From NCBI GenBank assembly GCA_013397115.1, contig VWZW01000522.1, positions 1,495,091-1,559,090 on the forward strand: a stretch of 64,000 bases of DNA. Reading direction: 5' to 3'. Within the stretch, counting starts at the first letter, position 1, and each line of letters begins with the position of its first letter. The position numbers were made by a program, and so were the translations under genes. The notes below the pieces were generated by a model that did not search any database, had not been told where the DNA came from, and saw only the letters and a list, made by a program, of their open reading frames with translations. Source of the DNA: Edolisoma coerulescens (taxonomy: Eukaryota; Chordata; Aves; Passeriformes; Campephagidae). Below, piece after piece: positions 52,491 to 64,000 of the stretch.

Positions 52491-54060
52491 AAGGAAGGCC
52501 CCATGTTTCTCTCTGCATTCACCCTTCCACGGCCATCAGTGGAAGGTGTTCATCAGTGTTAGCAATCAAATGTGTGTTTGTGTGACTGGTGAAAACTAGT
52601 GGTTTTGTTCTTCTTGGGATGGTTGTTTTTCAGCTGGATCAGTGCTGGTGCAGAGGAGGAGAGGGGTTCTGGAAGGAAGGCTCCAGGAGTATGTGTCTTC
52701 AAACTATAGAATGGATATCCTTCTGGGATGTATTAGATTCTTTAGCAATGGTGTTTGTTTTTAAAAAGGCCTTCCAGTTTCGGTTTTGGTGCTGCTCTAT
52801 CTAGATGCTGATCTTCCTTTTGGAAGGAGGTTGGAAACACTTGCAGTGATGATGCATGGCATTGCAGTGTGTCTTGTGTGCACTATCCTTACATTCCATC
52901 AGAAACCTCACTGGTGCAGAGTTTTGCTGTCCAGTTCAATGAGGGGCTTGTGTGGAGGGCTTATGTTCAGATCAGTATTGGACTCAGTTCTAGGCCTCAG
53001 TAGGAAATACTAATTTTAGCAGATGTGTTGGATGCAATTGTTCCTGGTTAATTCAGGGACTGCTGCTCTCTTTGAACCCAAGAGCCCAGAGAGATACTGT
53101 CTAAAATTTCTATGGGTAGGTTGGAGGCAGGCCCATCCAGTGAGGCATTCCCGCTGATATCACTTTCAAATTCACTTAGTTGTTTACCTCCTCTCCTATC
53201 TGCCAGGACTGAGATTTGTTGCCCACTGCATAACTCAGCAAGGCTTGTTTTTGCAGGTTTTTTCTGGATGAAAAGAAGGAGCAATAGAAGAGCACCATGG
53301 AAAAGTCCTGGCTGTGAGGTTCGAGATGAGATGGGGAAATGGGACTAACTCCTGCCCCAAAGTTTTGTCTAACCTGTGGATTTTGTCCAGCCAGCCATGA
53401 CTGGGACCAACTCTGTATTTGAATTAAACCAATTTAAATAAATAATCATTAGAAGAACAACAATCACCTGAGCTCAGATTCCCAACCAATGTAGAAATGA
53501 GTCTGTTATCTACACAGAACTATCTGGTTGGGTTGTTTGTGTCAGCTGAATACAATACCTAGCAAGTTCACACCCAGCTATTTACATCTCTATGTCAGGA
53601 TCCAGGAGCATGTAAACTAGAGAGAAATCATGTTTAAATTAACTGTGCTTAGATTCCTCACCAGAGAAAACAGGGGGTAAGATACATGGATAAGAAAAGT
53701 GAAATTTTCTTGTATAATTTTATCTCTAAATAACCCTACAAATCAAGCACCCACTGAATGATTTCTGATTTGTTGTCAGAATAATCACATGTGCACAAAT
53801 ACACTAAGAATAAACTTTGAGTGTGTTTTTTTATTGTTAGACTTCTCATATCCCAGATTCCCCATCATGTTCAGTCCTGTGTAGATAGTTATAGTAATGA
53901 TCTTTTATTAACTTGGCTGAAATAACTGCAATGACTCTCAACGATGACATTAGTGCTTAGGTATTTGTATGTCTAAGCAGTTACATAAGTAATCATATCA
54001 CAATGTCAAATTATTGTACTTATTATTTTACAAATGCTACAACTGCCACCTCCTGTTAAA

Positions 54061-54099
54061 GACAAAAAGAAAAAGAAAGAGAAAAAGAAAAAGGAAAAT
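54061..54099. repeat. Purine-rich AAAAAG tract
   Basis: Imperfect AAAAAG/AAAGAG units, almost wholly purine on +, about 38 bases long. It follows a pyrimidine-containing CCACCTCC stretch and is a simple low-complexity repeat. Confidence 0.75.
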
Positions 54100-55280
54100 G
54101 TCAGAGTGCCTGAAGGATTCCTCCCAGTTTTAATTTATTGTTGTAGAGTTTTAAACTCTCTGTGCTGTGAGCCAAAATAAACTCGTTGCGTCTGCACTTT
54201 GAGGTGTAACTCTCCTGTTAAACTCATCTCTGCCTATAAGAAAATCAAAACGTCCATAAGCATAGCTGTGTTTGAAGGAATCATACTAACACATATGGCA
54301 GGCAGAGAGGAAGGGTTACAGTTTTCTGAAGGCAAAGGATATTATGCTTTCAGTCTTTCCAGCAATGGTAGGAACTGAAAGTTCAACAGTCTCCTTGTCA
54401 TTAAGATAACCAGTCATGCCCTTATACTGGGAGAGCGGAAAAGGGGCTGGCAACAAAGTAGTTTCATGAATTGGCTTTTTACCTGGGAAGGCTTGATCTG
54501 AACAATGAAGTCATGAAAAACTTAGTTTGGGCAATTTACTGCCTGCCTCCAGTGAACCTGGGAGGCAGTTTGGGAGAGCCCACGTACTTCAGCAGGCCTT
54601 GAGTGAAGGCTTTAGAGAAGAAAGTATGATTTCTCTATTTACTATGTCCACGATCACGGGGGTTTTTGTGGCAAACAAGTAAACTATTTCTTGTTTTCTG
54701 TCTACCTATCACACACATAACACTTGGGGGAAAAAAAATTGTAATAATCTTATTCTAGAAAATCCCAATATTAATACTGATTGATCGTATGAACATTTTT
54801 TATGTTTTACCTGTCCATATGATGACCAGGAGAAGAAAAAGACAGCAGTTTCACTTTTTCCATGAGACAACACAAACATTTCTCTTCTTTTTAGCTGGCT
54901 GGGGTCCTACCTTGTGTTTGTGATTTCATGAACTATGTTTTAAAGTATGGCTCCTCTAAAATATAGCAGCTTTATTGATGTTTTTAAAAGGGTCACTATT
55001 TCAAAGGAAGCAAGAGAAAGCACATAGTGTTTTTTTGGTCAAATACAAGTACTGACATTGCTTTGTTGTACAGCAATATTATCAAATCTAATAGGTACAC
55101 CTCCAACATTTTTATAGGATTACAGCAAGAGAAGATTATTCATTAATTCTGTTTTTCTTTTTCCTGGCATTTAACAATTTTGTTAAATTACTTTGCAAAA
55201 GAAGGGCTTAACACATGCTTTAAGAAAAGATCTTTGGGTGAAAAGAAGAGGTAGAATATCTTGTAGTTAAGATATTGAAC

Positions 55281-55380
55281 TATAGAATGGTATGAGTTGG
55301 GAGGCACCTTAAAGCTAATCTAGTTCCAATTCCAGTGCCATGGGCAAAAATGCCAGCCAGTAGATCAGGGCCCCAAAGAC
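55281..55380 (-). mobile_element. CR1 LINE 3' fragment (reverse orientation)
   Basis: Starts TATAGAATGGTATGAGTTGG, then GAGGCACCTTAAAGCTAATC, TAGTTCCAATTCCAGTGCC, ATGGGC and TAGATCAGGGCCCC. This follows the reverse complement of the CR1 3' end, including its terminal 'atagaatggt' part. Only about 100 bases remain. It is better preserved than the pieces at 32.5 and 57.3 kb. Confidence 0.88.
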
Positions 55381-58300
55381 ATGCTTCTGGTGTCACTGTG
55401 GTATGATGAAAGAAAGATATGGCACTCCTGACTCCTAATGCAGCAAAAGACCACGGCTAGGCCATCCACAAGATCTCTCTTTAGGTCTCATCATCTCCAG
55501 CTGGTTTTGTTGCACAAAGGCTACATGCACAGGAGCAAGTCCTTGCGAGATAAGATACACCATAGCACATCACCTACACCACTGGTACTGCCAATCATCC
55601 CATATTCTTACAGTGCTTGTGAGGTGGTTTGTATGCTTTTTTTCCTCCGGAGGATATTTTCCAGTTATTTTCCTTCTTTTACCCCTAGGCTGCCATGAAC
55701 ATAGGCACTTAGCGTTGAGGAGATACACGGTCATGTTCACATACCAGCTTACTTCACGGGAACTTGTTCAGGTAACTCCTAGTGCAGCAGAACTGGGCTT
55801 CATTTGGAAAGTGGAGTAAAGACCCAGATGAATCCGAGAAAATTGAACTTTATATAGTCTTTGTTCTAACCATTGTTTAACCATCCTACTTGGAAAACAG
55901 TTGAGGCATTAAAAAACTGGAGGGGGTGAACAAGAAACAATACAACAATCTGTTTCTATCATAAGGAATAAATGTGCTTTGGGCTGATTCCATTCAGAGT
56001 GTACAGATATTTTCAAGGAATTTAGGGCATAAAATCCCATTGAATCTCCTTGAGGGAATTAAAATCAATGGAAATTAGGCACCCTCTACTTTGAAAGAAC
56101 TGCGCTTAATTCTTCTTGTGTCTTTTAGAAGTTCCAAGTCTGAATTATTTACTTTCTGGGGAAATGAGTACTTTTTGGCATGACCTTCTTCATACTCTAT
56201 AAACAACATCTGATAATATGTAAGGGAAGTTGACAAGAGAATTGAAAACCAAAAGAACTTCTTCTGGAAATTCTGATTTTATTTTACCCACTGAAATGAA
56301 AAGGCATCTCCAGGAATGCTGCAAAACTTCTTGCTCTTTTGTAAGTCTATTGCTTCTTGTATATTCTGCTCTCTTATTCTTTCTACAGAATCAGTAAGAA
56401 AAGTCAGATTTTCAATAACACTAACAAAAACCACCTTTCTCTTTTATATCACTGATAATAAGCATCCTCACATGGGAGAATATTATGGAAGAAATTAAAA
56501 TGTCTGTAAAGGATTACAAACTTCCCTGGATAACACCAGCAAAGACACTCTAAACAAATTTTATGCACCAAGAGTCAAATTTGCCACTGATTTGGTACAC
56601 CATTGACAACTTTTTGCCAATGCTATCTATCAGTGATGACCTTTCCTTTTTTCATGCAATTCAAATAACTTGCATTGACATTTCATATAAATGCTAATAC
56701 AATAAATGGTAAAATTATTATAAAATATTCTAATTATGAATCTAAAGAATGCAGCTGGAAGGGAAACTCATACAGAAATGATGCAGAATATGTACTTTCA
56801 GCAGAGATTTGAAACACAATAGAAAGGTGATAAAGTGGGGGAAAAAATAGCAAAGCCATGTCAGAAACGGGACTTTCCACCAAGAGTGGTAAAATTGTGC
56901 TAAGAAGAAAGAGGAGGCCAGAACCAACTAAACCAGATAGCAAACCAGAACACTTCTTCAGCATGTCAGTGGGAGACAAGCTCATATATGATCATTTTGG
57001 CAACACTTATATAAGGGAGGACCAGTGGTGCTGATCACACGTGTGGGTAGGAGAGGAACAGAGAGTTTGCAAGCTGTGAACCAGCAGGATGTGTGGGCTC
57101 TGAACAGAGGAAAGGATTGCACGAAGAACTAAGTTAAAACTGATTCTTCCCATGTCACATATCCATACAAAGAGAGGCAGTAGAAAACTCCTGTCCTAGG
57201 GCTTTGTCACTCTTGACAAGTTAGTCTCACCTGTTTTTAACATCCCTCATCCTTCTCCAGGCAGAGGCAGGCTCTGCATATCTATACTCACTATTTGAAG
57301 CTTGTTTTTTTCCAGGATTTAACTGGAATTCACATCTTAAGCTCATTACCTCTTGTTCATCCCCACAAACACAATTTAATCCTCTCATCTTTGTATTTAG
57401 CTTTTAAGCCCTTAAAGACCAGTTCCTTCTCCTCTCCAGCTTAAGTAACAACACTGTTTTCAAACTTCATTTGTATATCTGTGTATGTAGCACATTTTTT
57501 AGACCTCTGATCAGTCTTGCTGCATTCTGTCCACTGACTCCACATTTTTCTTGAAGTCTAGCACTGCATAATATACTCCATCAGAAGCCTTCATGATGCT
57601 GACAAAGTAAAAGATCTCAGTCTTTCAGAACTATCAGTAGTAGTAGTGTGTTTGGTTAGTAGGAGATGATTATACACACCTGACAAGTGTTTATAGAGAC
57701 AAGTTATTCAAAATAATAGATTACTCTTTAAAATGAGATGAAAATCTAAATTTGGAGATGAAAAAAATAGTTGAGCAATTATTATTATTGAACCTGCACA
57801 CTTAAGTGAGGAAAATAAAAAAATATCAAGGCAATGTTTACCACAATAAGATTTAACTATTCAACTGACTTTGGAAAAAATTAGAATAGTTTCCATTCAT
57901 TGTCCATGCCAAGAGAAGCCATTATATATCCTACTGTGGACAAGGAGAATTTTATTGTGAGGATGATGTAAGGCCTAGCAAACTCCCAAAAGCTGTGTTA
58001 AGGATGCAGGCCAGGCAACCATGAACTCACTGGTCCTTGGGTTTTGACTACCTATGCTAAAGGTCACAGAACACCCACAAAGTAGAGTTCCTTACCAGTG
58101 GAACACTCACGCAGAGGCAGAAGTGCCTTTTCTATCCTCCACCAGAAAAAATCATTCTGAAGCACCTAAAATAAGTGGATGCAAAAAGTAGAATGGTCAA
58201 TGGTCATCTATCTGAATCAAGAAAACTAAATATAATCCATTTTATGCTGTTGGGGTCTAGCTGATTTAGGTTGAGCTGGAGTCTTTGCAGACCACACTCC

Positions 58301-60400
58301 TGAGAGCAGATGAAGAGCATCTGGTGATTTGGTCTTATCTGAAACTGCTCCTCAATGGAAACCAAAGCCTGGTGAGTGAGGACAGTGAAGAGATTTGCTT
58401 GGGAAGCTGTGGCACCATTGATCTGAGCTAAAAATGCAGGTGCAGGTACTAATGTAGGTGTAGTGTGTAGGGATAGGCACCCTCTCTGTTTAACTCATCT
58501 GATCACGAGAACTGGCTTATGACCATTAACTTTGAACTTTCCTGAGTGACATTTTGATTCCTTCTAACAAATGGAATGCAGAAAGTGCCCGTTCTTACAA
58601 ACAGATAAACAAGACACTGACCATAAAGAAGTAAAGGCTGTGAGTTCAAATCCAAAGAGGTATGGATTCTTTCCATTGTGGGCCTCCATTTCCTAGTTGT
58701 TTGTAGTCAATTAAAAAGTCATTATTATCAGAAGGCAAACAGCAAAGATTTATGCTTAACTCTTCTTCAGAGGGGAACGGACAAAATTCTGATCTTCTTT
58801 CTAGCCTCCTTGGGCACACTTACAAATCCTGAAATGCCTGTCAAAGGTTTCCAAACCACAATCTTATCCAGTGACATCTAAGACCTTGTCTTCAAAATTG
58901 CATAGATGTTTTTGGAACCTGTCTAGCACCCATGACTAGCAAAACAACCTTTTGTGTTTTACGGTAATAAATCAACCTTGAACAAAACTAGACTGGTCAT
59001 TGAAATGTATTAATTCCAGGAAAAAAATCCTCTATGACTGCTGACCAGCCCTAAGAAGTGAAACAAGACGATCTTTGTCACTGTAAAATTTTGATTGAAT
59101 TTAAATGTAAAAGTCTTCAGAGATTATATATATAAAGGAGCTTGTAGTAGAAGACACCAAAAAGCAAGGCTCGCCTCTCCTAACAGGGAGCTATAAAATT
59201 ATACTGTACTTCCATACAAGGCAGTGACAGCACAATGATAAGGTAAATTTCTTTGGAAAAAGGAAGTATGAGCACTGCTCAGCCTTTGAAGAAAAGTTAT
59301 GGGCAACTGCCTAAACGGAGAAACCTGGACTCTAGAGACAGCAGTCTCCATCCATATGAGCTCTGATTTCATCACGTGAAGCAGGGGAAGCTTACAGATC
59401 TGTTTTCCTTGATGAGCTTCCAATAGTTCCTTGTGCTGGAAAGGTATTTAGCTGCCCTTTCTGAAATATCTAAGCCTGTCCAGGAACTCTGCCGGGAGAC
59501 TAATTCTCACCTTTACTTCCCCAGACAGGGACGAGCGTGTTACCACACAACATTATCTTTTTTTGTTCTAAGACTTCCTTGGCTGCAATTCTGATCATTC
59601 TTCCCAGGCAGCTAACAGGATTAAGAAGCAGCAAAAAATTGACTCATTAAAGTACATGAAAATAGCTTGCCTTACAAATGGAGTGCACACAGATTAGATA
59701 AACATTATCTAGTCTCTGAGCAAGTTCGAATAGGCGGAATTTTAAAATTTTCTTTAGTTCTAAAAGTAGTAAGGACCCCGTCACCACCTTCTGATCAGAA
59801 CTGCCATCAACGGTTGTGTGAGATCTAGGTCTGGTATTCCTGCAAGAGCAACCCCAGTGTCCTGAAGCACAGACATACATCGGTCTTTGCTTTTAAAATA
59901 ATACACATTAAGTCACAGAACATATTCAACCCTTACCGAAATCATAACATTTAATTTTCAAAAAAGTACAGGACTTCTCTAAGCTTCCCAAACTAGTAAA
60001 AACTTTGTTAATTCTCTTCTAACTTAAAATAGCAAACCCAATGAACCGATGGTTTTATTATAAAAAGTTTACACTCCAGCTGAGCATTTGAGTGCCAAGT
60101 TCCATCCAGAATCACACTTTCACAGCCAAATTAGAAACTATAAACTTAGAAACCAGTGTTTTATGATAGAATCCTTTGCCAGGCACTTCACTAGAGCTTG
60201 GGCTACCAGCTGCTCTAATAATAGGCGAATGTTATTGAAAAATAATGATACCGAGCATTTGGAAACACTCTGTAAAAGCAAATGAATGAGTTTAACATAT
60301 TATGCACAATAAAGAGCTCACGGGGTAAAACTCCCTTTCTCGCTACAGGTGTACTGGGCTTCACAAGAGGAAAAAGACTTAGGAGCACTCACAAACCTGC
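55381..60400. other. Gene-free intergenic sequence
   Basis: Low frame density, AT-rich, no exon or RNA gene recognised. It contains an ancient CR1-like piece at about 57.25-57.6 kb, listed separately. A GAGTTCAAATCC string at 58641-58652 resembles a tRNA B box but has no tRNA fold around it. Confidence 0.65.
57250..57600 (-). mobile_element. Ancient CR1-like LINE fragment
   Basis: Landmarks in order are TTTTTTTCCAGGATTTAACTGG, CTCATTACCTCTTGTTCATCC, TTTTAAGCCCTTAAAGACCAG, CTTCTCCTCTCCAGCTTAAG, AACACTGTTTTCAAACTTC, CATTTTTCTTGAAGTCTAGC and ATAATATACTCCATCAGAAGCC. They correspond to the reverse complement of old amniote CR1/L3-type 3' regions, where 'acatctttcttgaa...' is followed by '...acagtactccagctgaggcc'. 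Divergence is high, so it probably predates the other copies. Boundaries are approximate. Confidence 0.65.
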
Positions 60401-60479
60401 CAAGCTCCATACAAGCAGAACGATCAGCCTGCCAACCTGTTGGTGTGCTTAAGATTCCAGCCTACCCAGCAACTTTGGA

Positions 60480-61310
60480 CAGCTGAAAGTGACGTGGAAT
60501 CGGTGACTGATACCCTACACGAAGAAAAATGTCAGCTTTCAAAGTTGGCGCACGGAAACGCTTCAGTGCACAAAGGGAGCCGTGAAAACGCGATGTGGCT
60601 CGGCCAATGCAGGGGAGCGCTGGGGCTGCCGAGCCCGTGAATCAGCTTTTCAGTCGGGAGGCACGGCGAGGCGGAGATCGCTATCGGGATAACCACTGTT
60701 CTTCAACTTCCTTTTATCTCTTTGATTCGCCACCTAAATGTTAGGCTCAAATAAAAATTAGGAGGAAATGAGCTTGCTTCCTCGAAACTCACTTTAAACT
60801 CGGCTTTAAAAAACACGAGAGATTAGATGTTTGGCTAGAATATGAGAAATCGGACAGTATTTGGAGTGGGGTGTAGTTACATCTACTGTAAGCAAGCTGG
60901 CAGAATTAACATACGGTTATCGAGAAGATAGTCTAACCCCCCCTTTAATATTTTTAAAGCGCTCTGATCTTGCTTGATGTAATGTAGCACTGCATTCTGG
61001 AAAGTCTCGTTTAGCCTCCGTGTGATAATGCATCTGCTTGGGTTTTTGTTCCCCCCCACAATCACCCCTCCCTCCACCCCCCTCTGGTAGCAGAAGGAAA
61101 GATCGCGCCCTTGAATTTGCATGCGTCAGGAATTGACAGGTCAAAGGCAAGTAAATCACATTATACACGACTGTATTGTTATTGTATCGATAACAACACA
61201 TTATCAGAACAATTAACACACTCGCACAACTACGCGGAGATCACAGCAGCGGTTTAACAAAAATCCAGATAAGTAACTAAACTGCGATAAAGCCTTCCCT
61301 TTTTGTGTTT
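60480..61310. promoter_or_regulatory. CpG-rich shore leading into the CpG domain
   Basis: From about 60485 (GTGACGTGGAATCGG) CpGs become common for the first time in the window, especially at 60548-60690 (GGCGCACGGAAACGC, GGGAGCGCTGG, GGCGAGGCGGAGATCGC). AT-rich sequence with SOX-like and nuclear-receptor-like cores returns at 60.7-61.3 kb. The pattern suggests low germline methylation, as at a CpG-island shore. No exon recognised. Confidence 0.5.
61138..61150 (+). promoter_or_regulatory. DR1-like nuclear-receptor motif
   Basis: AGGTCAAAGGCAA fits an AGGTCA half-site, a one-base spacer and a degenerate second half (AGGCAA). DR1 elements are bound by RXR, HNF4 and COUP-TF receptors. Motif match only. 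Confidence 0.25.
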
Positions 61311-62835
61311 GGGGATTTGAAGGCTCTCCGAGAGAGTGTCTGTGCCTCTGCGTGTGTGTGTGCGAGGGCTGTGCAGGCAGCCGCTCCACTCCGCGCTGCA
61401 CCGCGGCCGCGGAAATCCCCGCGGGGAGAGCAGCCTCCTCCCCCGCGCCGTGGCTGCCTCAAACCGAGGGAGACCTGGGACCCTCCGGTCGTTCCTAACA
61501 CGAGTCCAGCCTTGCTCCAAGCGGAACTGATAAGAGTTTCCATCACTTGGAACTGTCTTGAAAGCAGATTACTAGGGAAAAGACAGACCCCCTGTAACTA
61601 CCAGCATCGCTGAAATAACCACGGGTGGTTGTTTTAGTAGTCAGTGGTTGCCGCAAACGTTAGGTGAGGGGAGGGGGAAAGCTCTCTGAAAACGAGACCT
61701 TCGAGTAAAGTATTTCATTTGCGACTAGAAAAATAGACTTGAGCCAGTACTGAGCCACTCATAGATTTCAGCCTGTGAGAGTTGTGTACAATAATTTATG
61801 ACCAATAAATTCTATTACCGTTTTCACTATTTGGTGGACTGAACGTAATCAAAAACATGCGCAGATGAAGTCATGAGTTTGCAAATGGTGACATTTTTGG
61901 AAGACAGTCCATGAGTTGAGGCATCTTCTCTGCTGGAAGTTACGCAAGTGCTTCCTTTTAAGACCAGTTTACCTGTACGCGACTCTTTGGGGACCTGCGA
62001 GTTGGTGGTTGTGCTGTTCTCAGACAGATGGTGACCGCTGACCCTAGGAACCTCCCCGAGGCCCGTGTCCACAGCCGTGGCCCTTCCCCACGCGGTTTCT
62101 GCGGCACAGGTGCCCGCTTTGCCTGCACACTGCTTTGCCGTTTGCGCGGACCCAGAGCAGCAGCCCGGCGGCAGCAGCCTTGGCGCGGCAGTACCCAGGG
62201 ACTGTCCCACGGGCAGGGGTCGCGGTGGGGGCACTCATCTGTGTAGGAACGGTCAGACGGGGGCTTACCCATGTGCCTGCCCGGAGTGCTTCACGCGGGT
62301 CTGTCGCGACAGCGGACCACCGCCATCCTCTACACCGCACCCTGCTCTCGCACCGACGGATTCGGGGTCACAAGGAGAGGGAGTGGGGTCGTGAGGGAAG
62401 CAGCATGGGAGGGAAGAGCGGGGAAAGAGCCTCGCTGGAACCGAGCCCACTGGGCGGTGAGCCCCCGCTCTGCTCTCCGGGGGCGCTGGCGGGAGCGGGG
62501 CCGGGAGACTTCGGGTGCCGGGGGTGCCACTGGTGGCAGCATCAGCGAGTCGCTGCTGCTTGTCCCTCCCCGCTCTCCCTCTCCGCCCCGATCACACTCC
62601 AGTAGATGTTACTGATTCTCACCCTGCTCATGGCTGCGGCCGGGAACGTATGAACCATGCTCTTGCCTTCCCCTGAGCTGACTTAATCCGGGCGCTATCC
62701 CGCTGGCACGGTGCGAAGGGAAGTCGATCAAGCGGGCATCCGATCTGTGCGGAGAGAGACAGGGGATGTGTCCTTAAATGTCAAACAGAATAACGCTACA
62801 CGTGATCGAGAGATACAGCAAAGAGTTTCCCTAGN

Positions 62836-62836
62836 A
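62836..62836. other. Ambiguous base (n)
   Basis: The single undetermined base of the window. It lies between CCTAG and AATATT in the CpG domain and points to a draft or consensus-called assembly. Confidence 0.95.
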
Positions 62837-63135
62837 ATATTGGCTGTTCATCCCAAAAGGGGAATGCGCTGGCCGATGGGGTGATAACCTGATCTCCAAG
62901 GCAGAGTTACCTGCGCCGGGATTAGCCTCTCTTGGTGGGGCCCCACCTTCGAGAAACCCCATTTCCCCGCCAACCCTGTACACCATCCAGCGCCGCTAGA
63001 TATCTTAATCTCGCCGTTTTGACAACGGACGGGTACTTTTTTTTTTTCCACGGCTAACTGGGTTGTAAGAGGTCAAGCGATGGCAAAGTGGCTTCGGAGA
63101 CTGAGAGAATTACGTTTAAGTAGTAGTATATGGGT

Positions 63136-63170
63136 CGTAAAACATGAAACGGGAGAAGACGCGTTTTACG
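63136..63170. promoter_or_regulatory. Inverted pair of TTTTACG motifs, posterior HOX/CDX-like
   Basis: CGTAAAAC at 63136-63143 and GTTTTACG at 63163-63170 are exact 8-base inverted copies, separated by 19 bases. TTTTACGA/TTTACG-type cores are bound by posterior HOX and CDX homeodomain proteins. The surrounding 63105-63175 stretch is less GC-rich than the island around it, as expected of an embedded factor-binding block. Functional binding is inference. Confidence 0.3.
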
Positions 63171-64000
63171 GAGGAGCTGCTCGGTATTTTACAGGGCACT
63201 CTGGCCGTGACAGGCTGCCGCGGGACCCGGGGGGTCTCACTGTCGGGGAGAGAGCCGGGGACCACCCTCCGGTGGAAGGCCGGCGCTCGGATTCTCTCCA
63301 AACATCCCGCCAGGGAAGTAGCTGCGGGTTGTGGTGGCGGGCAGAGGTGCGGTGCGGCCGCAAGGAAGGTGCGAAGCCCAGCGGCTGGAGCGGGGGACCG
63401 AGACTGGCTGGAGGACGGAGCGGGCTCCGCGCAGAGGAACCCGGACGAGACGACAGCGGGCGCCGTGACAAAGGAGCCCCTGAGGCGAGCGGACACCACT
63501 GCCCCCCAACCCCGCGCGATGCCCCAGCCGTCCGCCGGACCCTGAGGCGCGTCCGGCGGGGGTTCGGTGATGCTCCCGGAGGAGCTGCGACCCCACGCGT
63601 GCATCGCACTCGGGAAGCCCGGTTCCGGCTTTTCCTTAAAAGGGCGGCAGAGCCGTCCCGGGCAAAGCCTAGCCTGATGCCAGCACGGGAATGAGTTAAT
63701 GGTTTATTGGAGTCGGCGCTTCCACATACCACAGGGGTAAGTCAAAACCGACCCGCCGAAGCACAAACAAGGCGAGCAAGTTCACCCTGACTGACAGGCG
63801 GCCGGTGAGGAACACTGTCGGACAGCTCGGGCTGGGGGCACCGGGAAGCGGCGTCCCGAGCGGCCAGGAAAACACGCGTGCATGTTTTTGGGGGTGTCCG
63901 CTGCCCGCACCCAGGGATGCTCTCCAGGGCGGCAGCCTCTCCCCTCCCGCGGCACGGGCCCTGGGTAGGGAAAACCCCAACCCACCCAAAACACTCCGCA

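Larger units (their letters stand above)
45736..55280. other. Gene-free intergenic sequence
   Basis: No exon recognised. Frames such as 48367-48768 - (133 codons) and 51085-51438 + (117 codons) show no family resemblance. Simple repeats: AT-rich stretches near 46.3 kb, a short (CTG) run at 52474-52490, and a purine-rich AAAAAG tract at 54062-54098. A motif-dense stretch near 47.6 kb is listed separately. Confidence 0.65.
61310..64000. promoter_or_regulatory. CpG-island domain, probable promoter region
   Basis: Dense CpG and high G+C occur at about 61.33-61.50 kb (with the perfect palindrome CCGCGGCCGCGG at 61401-61412), 61.98-62.6 kb and 63.15-64.0 kb, separated by AT-rich islets at about 61.68-61.87 kb and around 62.8 kb. 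Such domains in amniotes mark promoters, and long compound ones often lie at developmental regulator genes; both points are established knowledge. Several long frames (204 codons + at 63080-63694; 188, 162 and 119 codons - over the same bases) are present, but they overlap, have no recognisable domains and are rich in R, G, P and S, as expected from GC-rich non-coding DNA. The transcription start and direction cannot be read from the sequence. The island continues to the window edge. Confidence 0.75.

Noticed and set aside
58630..58655. GAGTTCAAATCC resembling a tRNA B box
   Set aside because: No matching A box at the right distance and no cloverleaf arms could be drawn. It differs from the GGTTCGAATCC consensus at key bases.
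63080..63694. 204-codon frame (+) starting ATGGCAAAGTGG, with 188- and 162-codon frames on the opposite strand
   Set aside because: All lie in the CpG domain where stop codons are rare. Product is R/G/P/S-rich with no domain, several frames are open at once, and no splice or family evidence supports one. Kept only as part of the CpG domain.

Overview
This looks like avian nuclear DNA (confidence about 0.85). It is AT-rich non-coding sequence with few repeats, and the interspersed repeats I recognise are chicken-repeat-1 (CR1) LINE 3' ends plus two retroviral LTR-like segments. There are no Alu, B1 or L1 elements, no operons, and no bacterial or phage-type genes. One ambiguous base (n at 62836) marks a draft assembly. 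I cannot name the species, the chromosome or the neighbouring gene.

Layout. Positions 1 to about 60,400 read as a gene desert. Open frames are short, start and stop at random, overlap on opposite strands, and match no protein family I know. Set in it are CR1 fragments at about 19.5, 27.1, 38.8, 41.2-41.9 and 55.3 kb, and two more decayed CR1-like pieces at about 32.5 and 57.3 kb. A solo LTR at 41296-41799 sits inside the 41-kb CR1 fragment with a 4-bp target duplication. A second LTR-like block lies at about 45.13-45.74 kb. Simple repeats (TA runs, poly-A, A/C-rich and T/G-rich tracts) are scattered throughout. Several repeat-free, motif-dense stretches (about 7.5, 8.2, 36.6, 43.6 and 47.6 kb) look like possible enhancers, but only a cross-species alignment could show this.

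From about 60.5 kb CpG dinucleotides become frequent, and from about 61.3 kb to the right edge the window is a GC-rich CpG-island domain broken by AT-rich islets. This is the only promoter-like region seen. Its length, next to a long gene desert, resembles the surroundings of developmental regulator genes, whose transcription unit would begin in it or just beyond the window. The long open frames there (204 codons on +, 188 on -) overlap each other and are best explained by lack of stop codons in GC-rich DNA.

I found no convincing protein-coding exon, tRNA, rRNA, known ncRNA or CRISPR array, and no clear evidence of a new biological system. The best-supported observations are the nested LTR-in-CR1 insertion, the second CCAAT/TATA LTR, and the CpG domain with its motif clusters.
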